From Aequorivita sp. (GTDB lineage Bacteria; Bacteroidota; Bacteroidia; Flavobacteriales; Flavobacteriaceae): a stretch of 64,000 bases of DNA. Below the pieces are notes generated by a model, which was not told the origin of the DNA, did no database searches, and saw only the letters and a list, made by a program, of their open reading frames with translations. The position numbers were made by a program, and so were the translations under genes. The stretch spans positions 1-64,000 of the forward strand of contig JAGXGE010000009.1 of assembly GCA_024637015.1 (NCBI GenBank), given 5' to 3'. This document shows positions 26,392 to 36,194 of the stretch, piece after piece (the stretch's first letter is position 1; each line of letters opens with the position of its first letter).

Positions 26392-28398
26392 TCAGTAAGA
26401 TAGCAAGTCAAATAGGATTTCTTTAAATTTTTGCTTAGGAAGATAAGCAGATTCTAGATTTGCTGCAAAGGGAATGGGTGTTTCCAAACTGGCGACTCTT
26501 TTAACAGGAGCGTCCAAATATTCAAAACGATTTTCCATTATTAATGCCGAAATATCCGAGGCTATACCACCAAACATAGAGTCTTCTTGCAGAATAATTA
26601 CTTTTCCTGTTTTCTCAACAGATTTGTATATTGCTTCAATATCTAAAGGAATAAGTGTTCGCAAATCAATTAAGTCTGCATTGACCTCCGTGTTTTGTTC
26701 TAAAGTTTCCAGAGCCCAATGAACGCCTGCGCCGTAAGTTATTATAGTAACATCCTTTCCTTCTTTTAAAAGAGATGCTTTCCCTAATGGAAGTGTATAA
26801 TAATCCGTTGGCACATCTTGACGAATGCTCCTGTATAATGCCTTGTGCTCAAAGAACATTACAGGATTTGGGTCTTCAATACTTGTAGCCAATAAACCTT
26901 TGGCATCATAAGGAAATGCTGGGTAAACAACTTTTAAACCAGGTGTGTGCGTAAACCAAGCTTCATTGGTCTGGCTGTGAAAAGGCCCAGCACCCACTCC
27001 TGCTCCACAAGGCATACGTATAACAATATCGGCTTTTTCACTCCATCGATAATGGCTCTTTGCAAGATAATTTATAATTGGATTGAAACCAGAAGTGACA
27101 AAATCTGCAAATTGCATTTCTACAACAGCTTTATAACCATTAATTGAAAGCCCCATTGCTGCAGAAACAATTGCTGATTCACAAATAGGTGTATTGCGCA
27201 CTCGATCTTTGCCGAATTGCTCTAAAAAACCTTCAGTTATTTTGAAAACACCGCCGTATTCCGCAACATCCTGTCCCATTATAATAAGGTTGCCATGACG
27301 CTCCATAGACTGTTTTAAGCCATGTGAAATTGCATCGATTAAACGAATATTCTCTGTTTCTGAATTTTCTTTAACTTCTTGATATTTAAATTGTTTATAA
27401 ACATCATTTAATTCATTAGCTTCGGTAGATTCTATTATTGGTTCGGCAAAGGCAATATCCAAATTCTTATCAATCTCGTGTTTAAACTCATTTTTAAACT
27501 CTTGGATTTTTTCTTCAGAAAGAATTCCTTCAGTTAACAAATAACTTTCAAAATTTAGAAGCGGATCACGCATGCCCCATTCATCAATCAAATCTGTTGG
27601 AACGTATTTGGTCCCGCTAGCTTCTTCGTGGCCGCGCATCCGGAAGGTTTTGAACTCCAACAGCACCGGACGTGGATTTGTCCTCATACTTTCCACCAGA
27701 CTTTTCAATTTTGTGTAAACTTCCAAAATATCATTCCCTTCAATAATATGTGACTCCATGCCGTAGCCTTTACCACGGTCTGCAAGATTTTCACAATTGT
27801 ATTGTTCATTGATGGGTGTTGAAAGGCCGTAGCCATTATTTTCAATGCAAAATAAAACTGGAAGCTGCCAAACTGAAGCAACATTCAATGCTTCGTGAAT
27901 ATCACCTTCGCTTGTTCCTCCTTCGCCCGTGAACACGGCGCAGACTTTATTATTATTTTTCAATTTGTTTGCCAAAGCAATTCCATCGGCCACACCAAAT
28001 TGAGGGCCTAAGTGAGATATCATACCAATGATATGGAATTCCTGTGTTCCAAAGTGAAAACTTCTATCGCGACCTTTTGTAAAACCATTTGCCTTTCCCT
28101 GCCATTGTGAAAACAATCTGTGGAGTGGAATATCGCGCATTGTGAATACTGCGAGATTTCGGTGCATCGGTAAAATGTATTCGTCTTTGTCCAAAACCGC
28201 GGTAATCCCTACGGAAATTGCTTCCTGCCCTATTCCACTAAACCATTTTGATACCTTTCCTTGACGCAGAAGAATGAGCATTTTCTCTTCTATCATCCGC
28301 GGCTTTAGCATTCCACGGTAAAGTTTCAGTAAGGTTTCATTGTCAATATCTTTTCGGTTATAATCGTAAAAAATATGTGGAGTTGTTTCAGGTTTCAT
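26392..28398 (-). CDS. 2-oxoacid (branched-chain type) dehydrogenase E1, alpha-beta fusion
   Basis: GIGQEAISVG..., FTGEGGTSEGDIHEALNVASVWQLPVLFCIENNGYG (TPP), beta part MGQDVAEYGGVFKITEGFLEQFGKDRVRNTPICESAIV. Confidence 0.9.
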   Translation of the reverse strand: MKPETTPHIFYDYNRKDIDNETLLKLYRGMLKPRMIEEKMLILLRQGKVSKWFSGIGQEAISVGITAVLDKDEYILPMHRNLAVFTMRDIPLHRLFSQWQGKANGFTKGRDRSFHFGTQEFHIIGMISHLGPQFGVADGIALANKLKNNNKVCAVFTGEGGTSEGDIHEALNVASVWQLPVLFCIENNGYGLSTPINEQYNCENLADRGKGYGMESHIIEGNDILEVYTKLKSLVESMRTNPRPVLLEFKTFRMRGHEEASGTKYVPTDLIDEWGMRDPLLNFESYLLTEGILSEEKIQEFKNEFKHEIDKNLDIAFAEPIIESTEANELNDVYKQFKYQEVKENSETENIRLIDAISHGLKQSMERHGNLIIMGQDVAEYGGVFKITEGFLEQFGKDRVRNTPICESAIVSAAMGLSINGYKAVVEMQFADFVTSGFNPIINYLAKSHYRWSEKADIVIRMPCGAGVGAGPFHSQTNEAWFTHTPGLKVVYPAFPYDAKGLLATSIEDPNPVMFFEHKALYRSIRQDVPTDYYTLPLGKASLLKEGKDVTIITYGAGVHWALETLEQNTEVNADLIDLRTLIPLDIEAIYKSVEKTGKVIILQEDSMFGGIASDISALIMENRFEYLDAPVKRVASLETPIPFAANLESAYLPKQKFKEILFDLLSY

Positions 28399-28492
28399 CT
28401 TTAGTAGTTAGAAGATTCAAAAGTAGAAAAAAACCCATTGTAATAAGGAATATAAAGCAAATTTTATCTTCGGAAAAACTTTTACAATTTGG

Positions 28493-28500
28493 TATCTTTG
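28493..28500 (+). promoter_or_regulatory. Bacteroidota-type -7 element TATCTTTG
   Basis: TANNTTTG match 20 bp upstream of the 28520 start. Confidence 0.5.
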
Positions 28501-28519
28501 TAAGATAAATTCAATTGCT

Positions 28520-29470
28520 ATGAATAATATACCCAGTGTAAATTTGGCCGATTTCCTTTCCGAAGACCCAAAAAGGAAGCAAAAATTTGTAAATGAAATT
28601 GGTTCGGCTTATGAAGATATAGGCTTTGTTTCACTTAAAAACCATTTCCTAAGTGATGATTTGGTCGATGAGCTTTATAAAGAAGTGAAAAGCTTTTTTG
28701 GACTTTCGCTAGAAGTAAAGAAAAAATATGAAATTGAAGGCCTTGGTGGGCAACGAGGTTATATTTCCTTTGGAAAAGAGCACGCTAAAGGCAAGAAGGA
28801 AGGTGATTTGAAAGAGTTTTGGCACTTTGGACAAGAACCTTCTGCTGATGCAAATCTTTCGGGAGAATACCCAGAAAACGTACATGTTGAAGAATTGCCA
28901 GATTTCAATCACACTGGTATGGAAGCATACCGAATGCTTGAAAAAACTGGGATTTATGTGCTTCGAGCTTTAGCGCTATATATAGGTTTGGATGAGTTTT
29001 ATTTTGACCATTGGGCAACGAATGGCAACAGCATCCTTCGTCCAATCCACTATCCACCTATTACTGAAGAGCCCAAAGGCGCAGTACGTGCTGGAGCGCA
29101 CGGAGATATAAATTTAATAACTTTGTTAATGGGCGCCTCCACAGGTGGTTTACAAGTTTTACGAAAAGATGGCGAATGGATTGATGCAATCCCCAAAGAG
29201 GACGAATTGGTCATCAATGTCGGCGATATGCTTGAACGACACACCAATAATAAGTTGCGATCTACAATCCATAGAGTCGTAAACCCACCCCGCGAAGAAT
29301 GGGCCAACCCTAGATATTCAATTCCATTCTTTATGCACCCTCGCAGCGATATGAAGCTGAATTGTTTGGAAGAATGTATTGATGCTGAACATCCAAAAAC
29401 ATACGAAGACATTACTGCTGGTGAGTTTTTACACCAACGTTTGGTAGAAATTGGATTAATAAAAAAGTAA
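28520..29470 (+). CDS. Isopenicillin N synthase family 2OG/Fe(II) oxygenase
   Basis: GAHGDINLITLLMGASTGGLQVLRKDGEWIDAIP...LRSTIHRVVNP: HxD...H and RxS-like motifs. Confidence 0.9.
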   Translation: MNNIPSVNLADFLSEDPKRKQKFVNEIGSAYEDIGFVSLKNHFLSDDLVDELYKEVKSFFGLSLEVKKKYEIEGLGGQRGYISFGKEHAKGKKEGDLKEFWHFGQEPSADANLSGEYPENVHVEELPDFNHTGMEAYRMLEKTGIYVLRALALYIGLDEFYFDHWATNGNSILRPIHYPPITEEPKGAVRAGAHGDINLITLLMGASTGGLQVLRKDGEWIDAIPKEDELVINVGDMLERHTNNKLRSTIHRVVNPPREEWANPRYSIPFFMHPRSDMKLNCLEECIDAEHPKTYEDITAGEFLHQRLVEIGLIKK

Positions 29471-29494
29471 GCACCTGCCGGAGGCAGTTTGTAG

Positions 29495-29845
29495 TTGAAC
29501 CTGAAATCTAAAACATTGAAATCCTTAGAAGACCAATTAAAAAACCTTTTCCCAGACCACGAACCAAAAGATGTTCCTGAAACGAATGAAGAACCGACAG
29601 TTTGGATGCAGGACGATCCTTTGATTTGCAAATATGAAAAGCGAAAAGGAAAACCGATTACAATTATTGAAGGTTATAATGGCGCCGATAGTGATTTCAA
29701 AATTCTTGCGAAGGAATTGAAACAACTTTTAAGCGTTGGTGGAAGTTTTAAAAATGAACAAATTATTATTCAAGGGGATTATCGCGATAAGATTATGCAG
29801 TTTTTAAAAGATAAAGGGTTTAGGGTGAAAAGAGTTGGAGGATAA
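29495..29845 (+). CDS. SUI1/YciH-like translation initiation factor homologue
   Basis: KRKGKPITIIEGYNGADSDFKILAKELKQLLSVGGSFKNEQIIIQGDYRDKIMQFLKDKGF. Confidence 0.88.
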   Translation: MNLKSKTLKSLEDQLKNLFPDHEPKDVPETNEEPTVWMQDDPLICKYEKRKGKPITIIEGYNGADSDFKILAKELKQLLSVGGSFKNEQIIIQGDYRDKIMQFLKDKGFRVKRVGG

Positions 29846-29855
29846 AATTGAAAAG

Positions 29856-30728
29856 ATGAGAATAGATGAATCTGAATTAATATTGACCCCAGAAGGTAAA
29901 ATATACCATTTGGATCTTGCACCTTCACAGCTTGCTCCAACCATAATTACCGTAGGCGATCCTGACCGTGTGAAAATGGTTTCAAAATATTTTGATAGTA
30001 TTGAAACCACAGTCCAGCATAGAGAATTCAATACACATACTGGAACTTATAAAGGAAAGCGTATAAGCGTGATTTCAACAGGAATTGGCCCAGATAATAT
30101 TGACATTGTTTTTAATGAGCTGGATGCCTTGGTAAACATAGATTTTGAAAAACGGGAACCAAAAAAAAAACTGACATCACTCGATATTATTAGAATTGGG
30201 ACTTCCGGAGGCTTGACGCCCGACATTGAATTAGATAGTTTTTTGATCAGTAGTTTAGGAATTGGTTTGGACAACGTAATGCATTATTACGACAAAACAG
30301 ATAAAATTTTCAATCGTGAATTTTCCCAAGCTTTTATTGAACACACGAAATGGAATCCCGATAATTCAGTGCCATACGTTGTGGAAGCTGATAAAAACTT
30401 ATTAAAAAAATTATCTTCGGAAAAGACAAATTCTGGTATAACTATTACCAACGTTGGCTTTTATGGGCCACAAGGTCGCGTACTTCGTGCAAAATTGAAG
30501 GATGCAAATCTCAATGAAAAACTGACCTCCTTTCGCTATAAAAAGAAAAAAATTACTAACCTAGAAATGGAAACCGCCACAATGTATGGAATGGCTAAAT
30601 TACTGGGGCATCGCGCTGTATCAATGAATGCAATAATTGCAAACCGTGCCTCGGGAAGTTTTAGCAAAGACGCATCAAAAACAATAGACGCTCTTATTCA
30701 ATACACTTTGGGAAAAATTACAGAATGA
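29856..30728 (+). CDS. Nucleoside phosphorylase (uridine-phosphorylase-like)
   Basis: TIITVGDPDRVKMVSKYFD, ISTGIGPDNIDIV, RIGTSGGL, LEMETATMYGMAKLLGH. Start taken at internal Met MRIDES. Confidence 0.88.
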   Translation: MRIDESELILTPEGKIYHLDLAPSQLAPTIITVGDPDRVKMVSKYFDSIETTVQHREFNTHTGTYKGKRISVISTGIGPDNIDIVFNELDALVNIDFEKREPKKKLTSLDIIRIGTSGGLTPDIELDSFLISSLGIGLDNVMHYYDKTDKIFNREFSQAFIEHTKWNPDNSVPYVVEADKNLLKKLSSEKTNSGITITNVGFYGPQGRVLRAKLKDANLNEKLTSFRYKKKKITNLEMETATMYGMAKLLGHRAVSMNAIIANRASGSFSKDASKTIDALIQYTLGKITE

Positions 30729-31579
30729 AAAACTTTTTAATAGGCGGTGTACCAGAACACTTCAACCTACCTTGGTACATTGCCCTTCGCGACAAGAAAT
30801 TTAATGAACAAGGAATCAATCTGCGTTGGAGGGACTATCCGGGAGGAACTGGCCAAATGTGCCGCGCTCTTCGGGAAAAGGAAATTGATATGGCCGTAAT
30901 CCTCACTGAAGGAATGGTACGCGATATTATTAATGGCAACGAAAGCAAAATTATTCAGGTTTTTGTAAAATCTCCTCTGCTATGGGGAATTCACGTAGCT
31001 GCTAATTCAGATTATAAAACTGTTTCGGATTTAAAAGGAACAGAAGCCGCAATAAGTAGGTATGGCTCCGGTTCACATTTAATGGCTTTCGTAAATGCTG
31101 AAAATCTAGAATGGAATTTAAAAAACGATTTGAATTTTAAAGTAATAAAAGATTTAGATGGAGCTTTAGAAGGTCTTCCCAAAGGAAACGGTGACTATTT
31201 TATGTGGGAAAAGTTTATGACCAAACCACACGTTGACAATGGCACCTTCCGTTTGATCGGCGAATCTCCTTCTCCGTGGCCAAGTTTTGTAATTGCCGTC
31301 AGGAATGATGTTTTGGAAAACGAAGCCGAAAGTGTGAAATCTATTTTAGAAACCATAAACTCAGTAACTGAAAATTTTAATACACTACCAAGTATTGATG
31401 AAATGATAGCCAAACGTTACGGTCAAAAAATTGAAGATGTGCGTGAATGGCTTTCTTTGACCGAATGGAGCAACCGCCAATTAACTTCAGAAGAGCTTGA
31501 AAATATTCAACAAAAACTGTTAGAATTGGATTTGATTGAAGATAAAATTCAGGAAAACAACATCTTACAAAATTTCTAA
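30725..31579 (+). CDS. Periplasmic-binding-protein-fold protein, no evident signal peptide (NMT1/SsuA-like)
   Basis: MKNFLIGGVPEHFNLPWYIALRDKKFNEQGINLRWRDYPGGTGQMCRALREKEIDMAVILTEG. Confidence 0.75.
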   Translation: MKNFLIGGVPEHFNLPWYIALRDKKFNEQGINLRWRDYPGGTGQMCRALREKEIDMAVILTEGMVRDIINGNESKIIQVFVKSPLLWGIHVAANSDYKTVSDLKGTEAAISRYGSGSHLMAFVNAENLEWNLKNDLNFKVIKDLDGALEGLPKGNGDYFMWEKFMTKPHVDNGTFRLIGESPSPWPSFVIAVRNDVLENEAESVKSILETINSVTENFNTLPSIDEMIAKRYGQKIEDVREWLSLTEWSNRQLTSEELENIQQKLLELDLIEDKIQENNILQNF

Positions 31580-31646
31580 AAAAAATCTTAAAATTTACGC
31601 AACCCGAAAGTAGAACTTGCATCTTATTAATATAAAATCAATTAAT

Positions 31647-31754
31647 ATGACTACTTTTTTAATCGTTTTGGGGGCGTTGTTAGTCACAAACTTCTTGCTA
31701 TTGCAATTTAGCTGCAATGACGCTACAGAACCCGAAGTACCAGAAGAAGAATAA
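31647..31754 (+). CDS. Tiny single-TM protein, 35 aa
   Basis: MTTFLIVLGALLVTNFLLLQFSCNDATEPEVPEEE*. Confidence 0.5.
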   Translation: MTTFLIVLGALLVTNFLLLQFSCNDATEPEVPEEE

Positions 31755-31791
31755 GAAAATTCTCCCCGTTTCTTTTCTTTATAAAAACCAA

Positions 31792-32457
31792 TTACCAATC
31801 AATTGGCTTTTTACCATTTATTTTTAAATATTCATTTGTTTTACTGAAGTGTTTGTTTCCAAACCAATAGCCTCTATTTGCTGCCAATGGCGAAGGGTGG
31901 CCGCTTGTTAACACCAAATGTTTTGAAGTATCCACCTTTGCACCTTTCTTTTTTGCGGGTCCTCCCCAGAGCATAAAAACCAATCCCTCTCTTTCTTTTG
32001 AAAGCTTTTCAATCACGGCATCCGTAAATTTTTCCCAACCTTTATTTTGATGGCTTCCAGCTTGATGAGCGCGAACAGTTAGCGTTGCATTCAAAAGTAA
32101 AACACCTTGATCCGCCCAACGTTCCAAGTTTCCATTAGGGGGCAATGGCGTACTAATATCAGTTCTTATTTCTTCGAAAATATTTTTCAGCGAAGGTGGA
32201 ACAGCAACATTTTCCCCAACAGAAAAACAAAGGCCGTGTGCCTGTCCAGGTCCGTGATATGGGTCCTGCCCTATTATTACAACTTTCACTTCGTCAAAAG
32301 GCGTATGGTTGAAAGCTGAAAAAATCTCCTTTCCAGATGGAAAACATTTTGAGGAAGCATACTCATTTTTTACGAATTCCGTTAAATTTTTAAAATAGGG
32401 TTTCTCAAATTCATCCTTTAAAATCGCCTTCCATCTGGGCTCGATTGTTACCTGCAT
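31792..32457 (-). CDS. ung: Uracil-DNA glycosylase
   Basis: VKVVIIGQDPYHGPGQAHGLCFSV; LTSGHPSPLAANRGYWFGNKHFS. Confidence 0.96.
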   Translation of the reverse strand: MQVTIEPRWKAILKDEFEKPYFKNLTEFVKNEYASSKCFPSGKEIFSAFNHTPFDEVKVVIIGQDPYHGPGQAHGLCFSVGENVAVPPSLKNIFEEIRTDISTPLPPNGNLERWADQGVLLLNATLTVRAHQAGSHQNKGWEKFTDAVIEKLSKEREGLVFMLWGGPAKKKGAKVDTSKHLVLTSGHPSPLAANRGYWFGNKHFSKTNEYLKINGKKPIDW

Positions 32458-32496
32458 TATTCTTACTTTTGTATGATTGCTGAAAAAGTAAAATTA

Positions 32497-34671
32497 ATGG
32501 AAATAAAACGGAAAGCCCGTATAGACAGTAAAACTTTAGAAGATCTTGAATTCCCTTCTGTGCTGCGTCAAGTCTCGGAATTTTGTGTAACTGAACCAGG
32601 GCGTGAACAGGTACTTGAAATAGTGCCCTTTCAGGATTTTAACGAAATTGAACCCGAACTGCAACGCGTAAAGGAATTCACGGCTTCGTTCGATGGGGAC
32701 AATAGAATACCAAATCACGGTTTCGATACGATTTTTAGGGAGTTACGATTGCTGGAAATTGAAAACAGCTCGCTTGAAGTTTCAGGCTTTCGAAAAATTC
32801 TTTCCATTTCTGAAACCACTCGGATACTTTTAAAATTCTTTAAAAAATTTGAGGAATTCTATATCCATTTGAATTCCTTTTCGGAAGAAGTATCCTACAC
32901 ATCAATCATTTCCGAAGAAATAAACAAACGTGTTGACAAATACGGCGAAATAAAAGACGAAGCTTCTTCTGAGCTCGGTACGATTCGCAAAAGATTGAAT
33001 GTGGTGAAAGGAAAAATTAACTCCTCTTTCACAAAAGCACTTTCGCAATACATTCAAAACGATTATTTGGATGAAATCCGCGAATCTGTTGTTGAAAATC
33101 GCCGTGTTTTGGCAGTAAAAGCAATGCACCGAAAAAAAGTGAAGGGCGCCGTTTTAGGCAGCTCAAAAACAGGAAGCATCGTTTACATTGAACCACAGGA
33201 AACGCTTGAATATGCTAATGAACTTAGTAATTTGTTATATGAAGAGGATGAAGAAGTAAAACGAATATTAAAAGCTTTAACCGAATTTGTCCGACCTTAT
33301 GCATCCCTTTTGTCGAGCTATCAGGAGTACTTAATAACAATGGACGTGCTTTTCGCCAAGGCGAAATACGCATTGAAAATAAACGGAGTTTTGCCAATTC
33401 TTACTTTAGAAAAAAAGATTTCACTTCTAAAGGCATTTCATCCACTATTGCTGGTCTCAAACAATAAAAGGAAAGAAAAAACATTTCCCCAAAGCATTGA
33501 ACTGGTTCCCGATAAAAGGATTATTGTAATCTCAGGACCAAACGCTGGCGGAAAAAGTATAACACTGAAAACCGTAGGACTTTTGCAGGTAATGTTGCAA
33601 AGCGGTATGTTGATTTCCGCTGAGCCACAAAGCGAAATGTGTTTTTTCAAAAGAATTTTGACAGACATCGGAGACAATCAATCCATCGAAAACCATCTAA
33701 GTACCTATAGCTATCGGTTAAAAAAGATGAATCAATTTCTAAAAAAATGTAACAATAAAACACTTTTTTTAATTGATGAATTTGGAACGGGAAGCGACCC
33801 CGAACTTGGTGGTGCATTGGCAGAAACATTTTTGGAGGTTTTTTACGAACGTGAAGCTTTTGGGATAATAACTACACATTACACCAATTTAAAGTTATTA
33901 GCAAACGAACTGCCAGACGCCATAAACGCTAATATGCAGTTCGATAATAAATCTTTGGAACCTTTGTACCATCTGCATTTGGGCGAAGCAGGAAGTAGCT
34001 ATACGTTTGAAGTTGCTCAGAAAAACGGTATTCCCTACAGTCTTATAAATAGGGCAAAGAAAAAGATTGAGCGCGGTAAAGTACGTTTTGATAAAACGAT
34101 TGCCAATCTTCAAAAAGAGCGCTCAAATCTTCGGAAAACTTCTGAATCTTTAAAAAATGAAGAGCAAAAAGCTCGCATTGAAGGAAAGCAACTGGAAGAA
34201 GTGAACGTCCGTGTGCAGGAAAAACTTGAAAGCTATCAGGAATTGTTTGATGCCAACCAAAAGCTAATCAGTTTGGGGAAAAAGCTGGATGTTCTCTCGG
34301 AAAAATATTTCAACAATAAGCAGAAAAAACAATTGATTGATGAGCTGATGAAGCTTGTAATGATAGAAAATAGCAAGAGGAAAAAAGTTTCACCAAAAAT
34401 AAAAAAAGCTGTAAAAGCTAAAGAGCAAAAGGTTATAAAAGAAGTTGAGAAGAAGGTTGAAGTAATTCGCGAGCGAAAGAAAGAAGAAAAAGAACAAGCA
34501 AAAAAATTACCTCCCCCAAAACCGAAAGTTGCACTCAAAATTGGCGACAGGGTGCGAATGATTGACGGTAAAGCAATTGGAACGATTGATACTATTGAAA
34601 AAAACAAAGCAATCGTTAATTATGGAATGTTCACTACCAACGTAAGTTTGGAGGAATTGGAAAAAGTTTAA
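32497..34671 (+). CDS. mutS2: Endonuclease MutS2
   Basis: ISGPNAGGKSITLKTVGLLQVMLQSGMLI (Walker A), TLFLIDEFGTGSDPELGGALAETFLE, ITTHYTNLK; no obvious full Smr domain. Confidence 0.88.
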   Translation: MEIKRKARIDSKTLEDLEFPSVLRQVSEFCVTEPGREQVLEIVPFQDFNEIEPELQRVKEFTASFDGDNRIPNHGFDTIFRELRLLEIENSSLEVSGFRKILSISETTRILLKFFKKFEEFYIHLNSFSEEVSYTSIISEEINKRVDKYGEIKDEASSELGTIRKRLNVVKGKINSSFTKALSQYIQNDYLDEIRESVVENRRVLAVKAMHRKKVKGAVLGSSKTGSIVYIEPQETLEYANELSNLLYEEDEEVKRILKALTEFVRPYASLLSSYQEYLITMDVLFAKAKYALKINGVLPILTLEKKISLLKAFHPLLLVSNNKRKEKTFPQSIELVPDKRIIVISGPNAGGKSITLKTVGLLQVMLQSGMLISAEPQSEMCFFKRILTDIGDNQSIENHLSTYSYRLKKMNQFLKKCNNKTLFLIDEFGTGSDPELGGALAETFLEVFYEREAFGIITTHYTNLKLLANELPDAINANMQFDNKSLEPLYHLHLGEAGSSYTFEVAQKNGIPYSLINRAKKKIERGKVRFDKTIANLQKERSNLRKTSESLKNEEQKARIEGKQLEEVNVRVQEKLESYQELFDANQKLISLGKKLDVLSEKYFNNKQKKQLIDELMKLVMIENSKRKKVSPKIKKAVKAKEQKVIKEVEKKVEVIRERKKEEKEQAKKLPPPKPKVALKIGDRVRMIDGKAIGTIDTIEKNKAIVNYGMFTTNVSLEELEKV

Positions 34672-34676
34672 TTAGG

Positions 34677-34724
34677 TCTCAACTGCGCTCGACCGGACAT
34701 TTGTCTCCTCGAACGCAGTCGAGA
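34677..34724. repeat. Intergenic inverted repeat
   Basis: tctcaactgcgctcga (34677-34692) vs tcgaacgcagtcgaga (34709-34724): 14/16 complementary. Confidence 0.75.
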
Positions 34725-34731
34725 GGTTATT

Positions 34732-35133
34732 ATGAATGAAAAACAGAAAATAATATTGTTCGACGGCGTTTGCAACCTATGCAATGGCGCGGTTACATAT
34801 ATCATTAAACGAGATAAAAAGAACGTCTTCAAATTCGCCACACTTCAAAGTGAAACTGGACAGGAACTTGTGTCAAAATTTAAAATAGATACTTTAAAAG
34901 TAGACTCCATTATTTTGATTGATGGCGATAAGCACTACGAAAAATCTACCGCTGCACTTCATATTGCCAAACAGCTTTCAGGTGCCTACCCCCTACTTTT
35001 TGGGTTTATGATTGTTCCAAAATTCCTTCGGAATGCGGTTTATGATTATGTTGCCCGTAATCGTTACAAATGGTTTGGAAAAAAGGAAAGCTGCATGATT
35101 CCCACACCAGAGTTGAAATCTAAATTTATTTAA
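34732..35133 (+). CDS. DCC-family thiol-disulfide oxidoreductase (DUF393)
   Basis: ILFDGVCNLCNGAVTYIIKRDKKNVFKFATLQSETG. Confidence 0.93.
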   Translation: MNEKQKIILFDGVCNLCNGAVTYIIKRDKKNVFKFATLQSETGQELVSKFKIDTLKVDSIILIDGDKHYEKSTAALHIAKQLSGAYPLLFGFMIVPKFLRNAVYDYVARNRYKWFGKKESCMIPTPELKSKFI

Positions 35134-35172
35134 AAGGACTTATCCTTTATAAAACTATTTAGTCTTTGGGTA

Positions 35173-35967
35173 CTAATTTATATTTTGCCCAGCATTCAAA
35201 TCTCCCGGCGAATCTTCAGCGGGATCGTTCCAAATAAAATCTGCGTAAGTGTTGCCTGTTCCGGTGAGTTGTAATGAAAGTCCAGATAAATCACCCCCAC
35301 CTTCAGAAACACCGATATCGGTAGAAGCAATTCCATTTGCAGAACCGTTTGTTGCTATAAAAGTTCCTTCGTAACTGAGAAATTGTATAACTATACCAGA
35401 CCTTACAATTGCAATTCCGTCCGGTCCATTTTGTATATTCCCGGCTGGTAAAAAGGAAAGTGTTCCCACTCCATTTGATTGATTGGGAATTAACCCGTTT
35501 AATGCTATAGTTCTATAATTTGTACCTGTAGAGCCACTATATAATTCAAGTGAATAGAGAGATAAATCTGTTCCAGCTGGTCCTGCAATCTCGATAAATT
35601 CCCCCACATCTACTCCTGAATTATCGTAATGAAATTCATTAATCCAGATTTCAGGTGATGGAATCGTTACGCAATAAATATCGTTCCAGACTCCTCCATC
35701 CCATATTTGCAGGCAGCTTTCTCCATTTCCATTGTTCATTACAAAAACTAACAATCCCGCTTCCGATATATTAGGTGTTATGCCATTTCGGGCAGGAATA
35801 TTTGGTACCCGGGGAGGCATAAAACCTTTGTAAGTGAGCCCATCATCAGAGGTACTACTCACTTCAAGCATTGAAGAACTACTGGGATTTACTGTTCCAA
35901 TCCCCACCTGGCCGAATACATTTCCTATTGTAAAGCCAGCACAAAATAATAAGACAATTTTTTTCAT
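35173..35967 (-). CDS. Secreted lamin-tail-like domain protein
   Basis: Signal peptide; QVGIGTVNPSSSSMLEVSS; WINEFHYDNSGVDVGEFIEIAGPAGTDLSLYSLELYSGSTGTNY. Confidence 0.7.
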   Translation of the reverse strand: MKKIVLLFCAGFTIGNVFGQVGIGTVNPSSSSMLEVSSTSDDGLTYKGFMPPRVPNIPARNGITPNISEAGLLVFVMNNGNGESCLQIWDGGVWNDIYCVTIPSPEIWINEFHYDNSGVDVGEFIEIAGPAGTDLSLYSLELYSGSTGTNYRTIALNGLIPNQSNGVGTLSFLPAGNIQNGPDGIAIVRSGIVIQFLSYEGTFIATNGSANGIASTDIGVSEGGGDLSGLSLQLTGTGNTYADFIWNDPAEDSPGDLNAGQNIN

Positions 35968-36194
35968 TACTATGATATTTAGTCATAGCTAAGAAGGTAA
36001 ATTCAAAAAAAAGATTAGATCGGGCATTTGTTCCCGGGGAGAAGTAATAATCTAAACTAATAAAAATTATTCTTTTTTCAAAAAGTTAAAGTGTTAAAAT
36101 TTAATAACTTAAGTAATTTGAAGCCTCAGTTAGCTCATAGTTCATTTTTGAAAAAGATTAAATAATCAAAAACAGTAATCAATTTTTAAATGTA

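Noticed and set aside
29050-29631. 193-aa minus-strand ORF
   Set aside because: Antisense to the 2OG oxygenase and SUI1-like genes, no recognisable motifs.
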